A stretch of 12,116 bases of DNA from Actinomycetota bacterium (GTDB taxonomy: Bacteria > Actinomycetota > Actinomycetes > Streptosporangiales > Streptosporangiaceae): NCBI GenBank assembly GCA_003140115.1, contig PLIQ01000257.1:14733-26848 (forward strand), written 5' to 3'. The position numbers were made by a program, and so were the translations under genes. Each line of letters starts with the position of its first letter. The stretch's first letter is position 1. The notes below the pieces were generated by a model. It searched no databases. It had not been told where the DNA came from and saw nothing but the letters and a program-made list of their open reading frames with translations. Below are positions 1 through 5,541 of the stretch, piece by piece.

Positions 1-237
1 GCGGCGCTGCTGCTGGCCCAGGGCGCCGGGCGGCTGCTGCGCACCATGACCGACCGCGGCGTGGTCGCGGTCCTCGATCCCCGGCTGGTGACAGCGCGTT
101 ACGGCGACTTCCTCCGCGCGTCACTGCCGCCGTTCTGGACGACCACCGACCCGGAGCTGGTCCGGGCCGCGCTGCGCCGCCTTTCCGCCGCGGACTCCTT
201 ATCTGGGCATAACCCCCTTACCGGTACATTAAGTTAA
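1..237 (+). CDS. ATP-dependent helicase, DinG family (3' end only)
   Basis: This is the C-terminal 78 codons of a gene that starts before the window. The frame is open from base 1 and ends at TAA 235-237. The segment QGAGRLLRTMTDRGVVAVLD, followed by an RLVTARYG-type stretch, matches motif VI and the end of helicase domain 2 in DinG/YoaA-type superfamily 2 helicases. In that family this Q-GR-R segment contributes to ATP binding and hydrolysis. The piece LPPFWTTTDPELVRAALRRL is the usual actinobacterial DinG C-terminus. The last dozen residues (from about LSGHNPL) are unusually AT-rich and probably variable. The family unwinds DNA 5'-3' and is tied to DNA repair. The rest of the protein, including the Walker motifs, is outside the window, so activity cannot be judged. 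Confidence 0.85.
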   Translation, partial: AALLLAQGAGRLLRTMTDRGVVAVLDPRLVTARYGDFLRASLPPFWTTTDPELVRAALRRLSAADSLSGHNPLTGTLS

Positions 238-245
238 CGTGCCGG
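221..245 (+). terminator. Possible hairpin terminator at the dinG-like 3' end
   Basis: CCGGTAC (221-227) can pair with GTGCCGG (239-245) as a 7-bp stem with one G-U pair. The 11-nt A/T-rich loop contains the helicase stop codon. There is no T-run after it, as is common in actinomycetes. Its position between two co-directional genes fits a transcription end, but this is a weak prediction from pairing alone. Confidence 0.3.
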
Positions 246-292
246 CGCGGATATTGGCGCATGATGCTGGGTAGCATTCCGGGCACTACCAG

Positions 293-331
293 GAGGTCGG
301 GCGCAACGCGAGGTCAGGCACAACGGGAGGT
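293..331 (+). repeat. 17-bp tandem repeat carrying Shine-Dalgarno-like cores
   Basis: The 5' leader of the LCP gene has a 17-bp period. The first unit is GAGGTCGGGCGCAACGC (293-309) and the second is GAGGTCAGGCACAACGG (310-326). A third unit starts GAGGTCTGAC at 327 and runs into the ATG at 337. Each unit carries a GAGGT core. The last, in GGGAGGT (325-331), sits 5 nt before the ATG and is the likely working ribosome-binding site. The upstream copies could be inert duplications or standby sites. Confidence 0.7.
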
Positions 332-336
332 CTGAC

Positions 337-1935
337 ATGCGGTCTGGGCCGCGCGAGAGTAAGCGGCACGTGCTCCGCTGGGTTGCGGTCGCGGCGGTCG
401 TGATTCTCGCCGCGGGTACGCTCACCGCTTATCTGAAGTACCGCGCCGTCTACGACAGCATCACCCGGGTCACCGTCCCGGGGTCCGAACTCGGCCAGCG
501 CCCGCCGGATTTCAGTACTACCTCGGAGAACATCCTGGTCTACGGCGATGACAGCCGGAAGGGCCTGGACGCGCACCAGCAGTACATCCTGCACACCGGC
601 AGTGACCAGACCGACAACACCGACACCATCATGATCATCCACCTGTCGCCGGGTCACCGCGCGGTCACCGTGATGAGCATCCCGCGCGACACCATGGTGC
701 CGATGTACCAGTGCGACAGCGGACCCGGCTACGCCGGCCAGCAGGCCGACCCCAACTCCTACGTGATGATCAACTCGCTGCTCCAGGCCGGCGGCCCGGT
801 GTGCCTGTGGAAGACCGTCGAGCAGCAGACCGGCATCTACATCAACCATTTCATCGGACTCGGCATGCTCGGCTTCGTCAAGGTCGTCAACGACCTCGGC
901 GGCGTCAACGTCTGCGTCCCGTACGCGGTGAACGATCCAGTGTCCGGCCTCGACCTCCCGGCCGGGGAGCAACACATCACGGGTGTCCAGGCCCTGGCCT
1001 TCTGGCGCACCCGCGAGGACATCGGGACCGGATCGGACCTGGAACGGATCCAGCGGGACCAGTTCATGTCCGCGCAGGTGGTGAAGGGGGTGCTGAGCAG
1101 CGGGCTGCTGTCGAACCCGCTCCGGCTGCTCTCCGTGATCACTGACGCCGCCGCCTCGATGACGACCGACAGCGGCATGACCGTCTCGGACCTGGTCGGC
1201 ATCGCCGAGAGCCTGCGCAACGTGTCCAGCAAGAACGTCCAGTTCATCACCGCGCCGAACCAGGCCTGGCCGCCCAACCCGGCCCGCGTTCAGTTCGCGC
1301 AGCCGCAGGCCGACGAGGTGTTCTCGGCCATCGCCCACGACGTGACCGTGCCGAAGGTCAAGGTCACACCGTCGGCCGCGCCGTCGTCCAGCGGGGCGCA
1401 GGTGCTCACCACCAGCCCGTCCAACGTCAAGGTCGAGATCCTGAACGGCTCCGGCGTGCCCGGCATCGCCGGCCAGGCCGCGGTCGGGCTGACCAGCCGG
1501 GGCTTCGACGTGACCGGCACCGGGAACGCCGCCAGCTTCGCCTACACCAACTCGGTGATCGAGTACGCCTCCACCGCGGACATGGGCGCGGTGAATACCC
1601 TCAATCAGGAACTGACCAACGTCACCGACCTGCAGGACAGCACCCTGACGCCCGGCACGGTGGAGCTGATCCTCGGCTCGGACTTCACCAGTCTGGTCCC
1701 GCAGAGCCCCGGAGCCCAGGTTTCCGCCACCCCCGGCACATCAGCCACCCCCGCCACGTCAGCCACCCCCGGCACGTCGGCCACCCAGAGCGGCTCAGCC
1801 ACCCCCAGCGGCTCGGCCAGCCCCAGCGGATCCGGCTCCGCCGTGGCCAACCTGGCCCAGTCCAACGGCGGCATCACCGCGGCCGCGAGCTGCGCCAGCG
1901 ACAGCTCAGCCTTCGCCGGGCCCCTGAGTCCGTGA
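337..1935 (+). CDS. LCP (LytR-CpsA-Psr) family cell-wall glycopolymer ligase with LytR_C domain
   Basis: This 532-aa protein is predicted to transfer lipid-linked glycopolymers (teichoic acid, arabinogalactan or capsule type) onto peptidoglycan outside the membrane. It has a basic N-terminus and one membrane segment at about residues 12-33, giving a type II anchor. The LCP domain shows YGDDSR (69-74), TDTIMIIHL (95-103), SIPRD (114-118), DLGGVNVCVP, WRTRED (223-228) and DLERIQRDQ (234-242). These carry the conserved Asp and Arg residues that bind metal and polyprenyl pyrophosphate. A LytR_C domain (VEILNGSGVPGIAGQ onward) covers about 364-450. Six 18-bp units then encode a Ser/Thr/Pro/Gly-rich tail at 464-499. 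The ATG is supported by GGGAGGT 5 nt upstream. Cysteines near 126, 155 and 187 could form disulfides. The family is clear; the exact polymer is not. It converges on the HAD gene. Confidence 0.93.
   Translation: MRSGPRESKRHVLRWVAVAAVVILAAGTLTAYLKYRAVYDSITRVTVPGSELGQRPPDFSTTSENILVYGDDSRKGLDAHQQYILHTGSDQTDNTDTIMIIHLSPGHRAVTVMSIPRDTMVPMYQCDSGPGYAGQQADPNSYVMINSLLQAGGPVCLWKTVEQQTGIYINHFIGLGMLGFVKVVNDLGGVNVCVPYAVNDPVSGLDLPAGEQHITGVQALAFWRTREDIGTGSDLERIQRDQFMSAQVVKGVLSSGLLSNPLRLLSVITDAAASMTTDSGMTVSDLVGIAESLRNVSSKNVQFITAPNQAWPPNPARVQFAQPQADEVFSAIAHDVTVPKVKVTPSAAPSSSGAQVLTTSPSNVKVEILNGSGVPGIAGQAAVGLTSRGFDVTGTGNAASFAYTNSVIEYASTADMGAVNTLNQELTNVTDLQDSTLTPGTVELILGSDFTSLVPQSPGAQVSATPGTSATPATSATPGTSATQSGSATPSGSASPSGSGSAVANLAQSNGGITAAASCASDSSAFAGPLSP
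1726..1833 (+). repeat. Six 18-bp coding repeats in the LCP C-terminal tail
   Basis: Six exact-length 18-bp units (starts 1726, 1744, 1762, 1780, 1798, 1816) encode ATPGTS, ATPATS, ATPGTS, ATQSGS, ATPSGS and ASPSGS. The first three are closest to each other and the last three drift to a SGS form, which suggests stepwise duplication. The product should be a flexible, extracytoplasmic, possibly O-glycosylated linker. Because the unit is a multiple of three, copy number can change without breaking the frame. Confidence 0.9.
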
Positions 1936-1997
1936 GCCGGACCGAAAAGCTCGTCAGCCGGACCGAAAAGCTCGTCAGCCGGACCGAAAGCCCGTCA
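1936..1997. repeat. 21-bp tandem repeat between convergent LCP and HAD genes
   Basis: There are two identical 21-bp units (1936-1956 and 1957-1977), each beginning GCCGGACCGAAAAGC and ending TCGTCA. A third, 20-bp unit (1978-1997) differs by A-run length and one substitution. The array begins directly after the LCP TGA (1933-1935), and its last bases are the stop codon of the HAD gene on the other strand (1995-1997). It therefore fills the whole gap between the two genes. Confidence 0.92.
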
Positions 1998-2019
1998 GCG
2001 CGGCACGATAGCGCTGACG
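1993..2019. terminator. Perfect 9-bp stem-loop at the HAD gene 3' end, possible bidirectional terminator
   Basis: CGTCAGCGC (1993-2001) and GCGCTGACG (2011-2019) are perfectly complementary with a 9-nt loop. The stem contains the HAD stop codon on the minus strand and lies 57 nt beyond the LCP stop on the plus strand. The convergent layout makes a shared terminator reasonable. There is no long T-run on either side, so function is inferred. Confidence 0.45.
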
Positions 2020-2669
2020 TCGGCGACCGCCTCCGGGAGCCTGCGCATGCTGGTCACGCGGCGCTCGGCCAGCTTGGCCGGGTGCCCGGTGCCGTCGCGG
2101 TCGACCCAGACCTTGCGCAGGCCGAGCCGGGCCGCGGGCAATATGTCGTGCACCCAGCTGTTGGCCACGTGGATCCAGTTCGACGTAGTTACCGAGGTCT
2201 GGTCGGCGAACGCCCGGAAGTGCCCTAGGTCCGGCTTGTAGCTGCCCACCTGCTGAGCCGTCACCACCAGGTCGAACGGTACCGGCAGGTGCGGTCGGGT
2301 AACGGCGAACAGGTCGTCGTCGCAGTTGGTCAAGATGGCCAGCCGCCAGCCCTGCCCGCGCAGCGCGGCCAGGGCGGGCCCGGCGTCCTCGAACACCGGC
2401 ATGTCCGGCCAGGCCCGGACGAACGTCTCGTCGCCGCCGTCGGGCAGGGTGATCCCCTCGTGCCGGGCCGCAGAAGCCAGCCCCGCGGTCAGCACCTCCC
2501 GGTACGGCATCCAGCCCGGACCCGCCTCGAGTTCGAGCTCGGCCTGGTGGTAGGCGCTGAGCAGCCGGTCCGTGTCACGCCCCGCGACCTTCTCCAGCGG
2601 CCCGCCCATGCCGGTGTTCCAGTCCGCGATCGTCCCGTAGCAGTCGAATGTCAGCCATTTGTCCGGCAC
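1995..2669 (-). CDS. HAD-superfamily hydrolase, haloacid dehalogenase (type II)-like
   Basis: This 224-aa protein has the full HAD core. Motif I is TFDCYGT, with nucleophile D9 and T13. Motif II is ILTN (T114), motif III is SYKPD (K145), and motif IV is in SWVHDILPA (D175). The helical cap between motifs I and II and the overall length fit the L-2-haloacid dehalogenase subgroup. That enzyme displaces halide through an aspartyl ester. However, the usual motif near the second acid is SSNxWD, and here it reads ANSWVHD, so the Asn equivalent to L-DEX N177 appears replaced by Trp. A small-molecule phosphatase or another hydrolase is therefore equally possible. The GTG start is set by GGAGGT (complement of 2675-2680) five nt upstream; the first ATG, at 2658, would cut off the strand leading to D9. 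It lies 55 bp behind the TetR remnant. Confidence 0.85.
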   Translation of the reverse strand: MPDKWLTFDCYGTIADWNTGMGGPLEKVAGRDTDRLLSAYHQAELELEAGPGWMPYREVLTAGLASAARHEGITLPDGGDETFVRAWPDMPVFEDAGPALAALRGQGWRLAILTNCDDDLFAVTRPHLPVPFDLVVTAQQVGSYKPDLGHFRAFADQTSVTTSNWIHVANSWVHDILPAARLGLRKVWVDRDGTGHPAKLAERRVTSMRRLPEAVADVSAIVPR

Positions 2670-2724
2670 TGCTCACCTCCACTCGCTTGGTCCGTCCAGC
2701 ATCGCATTTCCCGGTTCACGTCTG

Positions 2725-3135
2725 TCACCCCGTTGAGCGCATCCGCGCGACGGAATCCAGCAACAGCTCCACGAGGTCAGTAAACCGGGTGTCGGGGTCG
2801 CCGAAAATCACCGCGCCAGCCTCGGCGGCCAGCGGCGCGTTCGCCTCGCCGATCAACTCGGCCCGCCGGCCGGGGGAGTAGCGCTCGTCGCCGGCCGCGA
2901 CCGCCTGGTTGACCGCCTGCTCCTCGACGCAGAAGCCGATGGTGAAGTCGTGCAGCAGAACCAGGCCCAAAGTGGCGTCCGGCAGCCTGAATCCCTGGCG
3001 GACCAGCGTATCGAAGGTGACCTCCTGCCGCCGGACCACCTCCGGGTCGGTCAGCGTGGTGCCGCTGAAGGTCTTGGCCCCGTCGCGGTGCCTGAGCAGT
3101 TCCCGCCGCACGGTCGCCGCGTAGGTCCGCATCAC
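2725..3135 (-). pseudogene. TetR-family regulator remnant (ligand-binding C-terminal domain only)
   Basis: The 136 codons resemble the C-terminal ligand-binding/dimerisation domain of TetR-type repressors (TetR_C_1 style). Examples are YAATVRRELLRHRDGAKTFSGT, broken here at MRTY-AATVRREL, then DATLGLVLLHDFTIGFCVEE and a closing helix ending DLVELLLDSVARM. The frame stays open upstream to 3165, and recognisable family sequence (WRE) extends to codon 3142-3144, then stops. No helix-turn-helix is encoded: a complete protein needs roughly 80 more residues at the N-terminus. An in-frame stop lies at 3166-3168, and no good ribosome-binding site precedes GTG 3135 or ATG 3132. It therefore cannot bind DNA as a normal TetR. 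It abuts the truncated oxidoreductase head-to-head, consistent with a deletion of both 5' ends. A translated ligand-binding stub cannot be ruled out. Confidence 0.8.
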
Positions 3136-3149
3136 CTCGCGCCACCGGG

Positions 3150-3911
3150 GACGGCCAGCTGGTCTTCACCTCCTTCGCTCCGCCGCCGTACGGCACCTTC
3201 GCCGAGCGCATCGCCTCGCCCGACGCGATGCGGTTCCCGCTGCCGGACGGCGCCTCGCCCGAGGCCGTCGCCGCGGGCATCAACCCGGGCATGGCCTCAT
3301 GGCTGCCGCTTCAGGTCCGGCAGGCCGAGGCCGGGAAGCTCACCACGGTGCTGGTCCTCGGCGTGACCGGGCTGTCCGGCTTCCTCGCCGCGCAGAACGC
3401 CCTGCTGCTCGGCGCCGCGCGCGTCGTCGGCGCCGGACGCAGCCGCCTGGGCCTGGATCGCGCCGCGGCCGCGGGCGCGGAACCGGTCACCCTCACCGGC
3501 GATTGTGACACCGACGCCGCGGCCCTGGCCGCGGTCCTGGGCGGGGACGCACCCGGCCTGGTGCTCGACTTCGTGTGGGGATCCGTGGCCGAGACCGCCT
3601 TCGCGGCCCTCAGCCGCCGGGGCCTGCGCGAGGACACCGCGGACATCAAGTACGTCCAGATCGGCGCGCTCGCCGGACCCGAGGCCGCCGTACCCTCCGC
3701 GCTGCTGCGCAGCCGGAAGCTGACCATCTCGGGCAGCGGGGCCGGGTCGGTTCCGGCCGCCGAGATCAAGGCCCAGCTGCCGCGCTACATCCAGCTCATC
3801 GCCGACGGCTCGGTCCAGGTACCGTTCCGGACCTTCCCGCTGTCCGAGGTGGCCTCGGCCTGGACGGCCTCGGCCGAGTCCGGGCCGCGCGTGGTCCTGG
3901 TCCCGGGCTGA
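3150..3911 (+). pseudogene. Quinone oxidoreductase / zinc-independent MDR remnant lacking N-terminus
   Basis: The sequence encodes about 253 residues of a medium-chain dehydrogenase/reductase of the NADPH:quinone oxidoreductase type. Family-like sequence starts at GDGQLVFTSF (3147-3176) and continues through PPPYGTFAERIASPD. The nucleotide-binding motif is VLGVTGLSGFLAAQNALLLG. It ends normally with ASAWTASAESGPRVVLVPG and TGA at 3909-3911. Roughly the first 60-75 residues, most of the GroES-like domain, are absent. The frame is open from 3096 but has no ATG or GTG until 3228, which lies inside conserved sequence and lacks a Shine-Dalgarno site. The Rossmann part looks undamaged, so the loss may be recent. 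In intact genomes a divergent TetR plus oxidoreductase pair is a common arrangement, and that is probably the ancestral state here. Confidence 0.8.
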
Positions 3912-3928
3912 GCAGTATCGTTCCGGTC

Positions 3929-4297
3929 GTGATCGATACGGTGGCCTGGGTGCGGCTGGAGCACGACCGGATCCTGTGCGCGCGGCCCCGCGAGAAGGAC
4001 GTCTTCTACATCCCCGGCGGAAAGCGCGAAGGCGCGGAAACCGACCTGCAGACGCTGCGGCGCGAAATCGCCGAAGAGCTGACCGTCACGCTGCTCCCCG
4101 ACACGGTGCGGCACGTCGGCACCTACGAGGCTAACCAGGTCCGGATGAGCTGTTACACCGGCGATTATGTGGGCACCCTCGCGGCCAGCAGCGAGATCGA
4201 CGAGCTGGCCTGGTTCTCCTACACGGACCGCTACCGCGTTCCCCCGGTCGACCAGCTGCTCTTTGACGACCTCAAGGCGTCCGGGCAACTACGCTGA
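3929..4297 (+). CDS. NUDIX hydrolase
   Basis: This 122-aa protein has a complete Nudix box at residues 31-53. G31, E37, R45-E46, E49 and E50 are all in place, in GGKREGAETDLQTLRREIAE. The usual Gly two positions after E50 is Thr (T52). The box binds divalent metal and hydrolyses a nucleoside diphosphate linked to another moiety; the substrate cannot be read from the sequence. The N-terminus IDTVAWVRLEHDRILCARP is typical for small actinobacterial Nudix proteins, and that fixes GTG 3929 as the start although no clear Shine-Dalgarno site precedes it. The frame is open far upstream (to 3575), but that part is antisense-like frame noise over the oxidoreductase. It begins 17 bp after the oxidoreductase remnant and ends 5 bp from the convergent deaminase gene. 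Confidence 0.88.
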   Translation: MIDTVAWVRLEHDRILCARPREKDVFYIPGGKREGAETDLQTLRREIAEELTVTLLPDTVRHVGTYEANQVRMSCYTGDYVGTLAASSEIDELAWFSYTDRYRVPPVDQLLFDDLKASGQLR

Positions 4298-4302
4298 CGC
4301 GG

Positions 4303-4812
4303 CTACCACCTGAGCTGGGCGATCTTGTCGTAGTCGGCCGCGGCGTAGCCGACTAGGCCCTCGGACAGCGCGAAGATCCACTCCGCCACGCCCAGGGACA
4401 TAGCCAGGCGGCTGCAGCGCGCACAGAAGTGCGGCTCGTCCAGCCGGACCGAGTCGTCCGCCTCGAGGCGCACGTAGATCAGCTTGGCGCCCGCCAGCAG
4501 CCGCCAGCCGTCACCCTCACGGGCCAACGTGATCGCCCGCTGCTCGGCGTGGATCCGGCACCGGTCGTGCTGGCCGAAGTCGCCGACCTTGCAGTAGCAG
4601 TGGTCTTCCCCGGGAAATGGCACCGCATTGGTGCCCCAGCCCAGCATGCTGCCGTCCTTGACCAGCACCGCGGCATGCCGGGTCCGGGCGTGGGAGTCCC
4701 TGGCCAGCTCGGCCGCCCGCGCCACCATCTGCTCCGCCTCATGGCTGTCGTGCCGGTTCAGCGGACGCCACTGGGGCCCTTGGGGCCCAGGCTCTGGTTG
4801 CATGCCCACCAC
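4303..4812 (-). CDS. Cytidine/deoxycytidylate deaminase-like zinc protein
   Basis: The 169-aa product carries the zinc deaminase signature: HAE at 88-90 (zinc ligand H88, proton shuttle E90) and PHFCARC with C130 and C133. The spacing PxxCxxC differs slightly from the usual PCxxC. Before HAE is a cluster H71, C72, C74 and C85 (HCYC ... CRIHAE). It recalls the second zinc site of dCMP deaminases, where HC, C and C precede the HAE. Hydrolytic deamination of a cytosine nucleotide or related base is the likely chemistry. The substrate is unknown; a guanine or riboflavin-pathway deaminase is less likely given the cluster. The start is uncertain: GTG 4812, GTG 4809 or ATG 4803 all fit, and none has a strong ribosome-binding site. 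It converges on the Nudix gene with a 5-bp gap, so no separate terminator fits there. Confidence 0.78.
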   Translation of the reverse strand: MVGMQPEPGPQGPQWRPLNRHDSHEAEQMVARAAELARDSHARTRHAAVLVKDGSMLGWGTNAVPFPGEDHCYCKVGDFGQHDRCRIHAEQRAITLAREGDGWRLLAGAKLIYVRLEADDSVRLDEPHFCARCSRLAMSLGVAEWIFALSEGLVGYAAADYDKIAQLRW

Positions 4813-4891
4813 GCTACGTGAAACGAGCCCGGACCAGGCAGGGAGGGCCGCCGGACCTCGTCCACCAGGCTAGAGGACGCTGTGGCAACGC

Positions 4892-4928
4892 GGTGACACG
4901 CCGTGTGACCTGGACATCTGTGACACGG
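4892..4928. promoter_or_regulatory. GTGACAC inverted and direct repeats, possible operator
   Basis: The 175-bp region between the divergent deaminase and 144-aa genes contains GGTGACAC (4892-4899), GTGTGACC (4903-4910) and GTGACACG (4921-4928). The first two form an imperfect inverted repeat (7 of 8 paired, 3-nt spacer), and the third repeats the left arm. This looks like a regulator-binding array. TGACAC at 4921 could also serve as a -35 element, although no good -10 follows. The rest of 4813-4987 shows nothing I recognise. Confidence 0.35.
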
Positions 4929-4987
4929 GGGCATTAAAGGGGGAGCATCAGCGCTGTGCAGACATTCCAGATAGGAAGGCCACGCCA

Positions 4988-5422
4988 ATGCTCCCGGAGC
5001 CGACCATACCAAAGCGGCGTGCCGCCGCATCGGCCCTGCAACCGTGGGTGATGACTCCGTTGTTCTGCGTGCCGGATGAGGACGAGCCCGCTCCGGACCC
5101 GGCCCCGGTTGTTCCCGGGCGCCGGGCGGCGCGTCCGCCCGACGGCGCTCGGCGTACGAACCCGCGTGGTTCCGCGGGCCCCCGAGGCGCGAGAAGCAGA
5201 GCCAAGCGCGACGGCCTGGCAGATCCCCCGGATCTGCTGGCCGTCACCGCGCAGCGGCTCCGGCGGGCGCTGGCGCGCAGTTTCCTGCGCTACGGCGTCC
5301 CCGGGGATCCCGAGGTGGCCGTGTACGCGGCGATGAACGTCATCGAGCCGGTGCTGCAGGCGCGGGACACCGAGATCGTGCGGCTGCGCCGGCTGATGCC
5401 GGCCAAGCGGCCCAGCCGGTAA
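4988..5422 (+). CDS. Hypothetical basic protein, 144 aa
   Basis: I do not recognise a family. The ATG has AGGAAGG (4973-4979) 8 nt upstream, and the frame has the G/C third-base bias expected of a real gene. The N-terminal half (about 30-75) is low-complexity, rich in Pro, Arg, Ala and Asp/Glu, and likely disordered. The C-terminal half (about 80-140) should be helical: DLLAVTAQRLRRALARSFLR, then a short GVPGDPEVA linker, then VYAAMNVIEPVLQARDTEIV with a coiled-coil-like end. There is no signal peptide or membrane segment, so a cytoplasmic protein is likely. It has one Cys (27) and no visible catalytic motif. The stop codon lies in the first unit of the 42-bp repeat array leading to denD. An antisense frame (5521-4934) overlaps it but lacks a better start or composition. 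Confidence 0.6.
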   Translation: MLPEPTIPKRRAAASALQPWVMTPLFCVPDEDEPAPDPAPVVPGRRAARPPDGARRTNPRGSAGPRGARSRAKRDGLADPPDLLAVTAQRLRRALARSFLRYGVPGDPEVAVYAAMNVIEPVLQARDTEIVRLRRLMPAKRPSR

Positions 5423-5541
5423 CTCCCCCCGGCACCCGGCACCCGGCACGCAGGCAGCCGGTAACTTCCCCCCGGCACCCGGCACCCGGCACGCAGGCAG
5501 CCGGCAACTCCCGCCCGGCACCCGGCACGTAGGATGCCGGG
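5414..5541. repeat. 42-43-bp tandem repeat spanning the gene end and the denD leader
   Basis: Three units lie head to tail: 5414-5455 (42 bp), 5456-5498 (43 bp) and 5499-5541 (43 bp, diverged). Each starts AGCCGG(T/C)AACT and continues with a C-run and nested copies of the heptamer GGCACCC. The first unit contains the last Ser-Arg codons and TAA of the 144-aa gene. The third ends exactly at the denD ATG (5542). The array thus makes up the entire intergenic region, including the denD translation-initiation region. Confidence 0.9.

Noticed and set aside
245..290. Sigma-70 type promoter (TTGGCG at 254, TAGCAT at 272) for the LCP gene
   Set aside because: The spacer is only 12 bp, too short for a working -35/-10 pair.
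286..1338. Long minus-strand open frame (350 codons) over the LCP gene
   Set aside because: It is an antisense shadow produced by high G/C at third positions. The translation is Val/Asp/Arg/Gly-rich with no family features, while the plus strand shows complete LCP motifs.
2777..3292. Minus-strand open frame of 171 codons across the TetR/oxidoreductase junction
   Set aside because: It is out of frame with the TetR remnant, and its sequence is Gly/Arg/Ala-rich noise.
3575..3928. Upstream extension of the Nudix open frame
   Set aside because: This part overlaps the oxidoreductase in another frame and gives Arg/Pro/Gly-rich sequence. The conserved Nudix N-terminus begins at GTG 3929.
4934..5521. 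Minus-strand frame of 195 codons over the 144-aa gene
   Set aside because: It reads through the tandem repeats, lacks a ribosome-binding site and has Gly/Arg/Pro shadow composition. The plus frame has AGGAAGG upstream.
5414..5541. Possible CRISPR array
   Set aside because: The units are contiguous with no spacers, and no cas genes are present. It is a simple tandem repeat.
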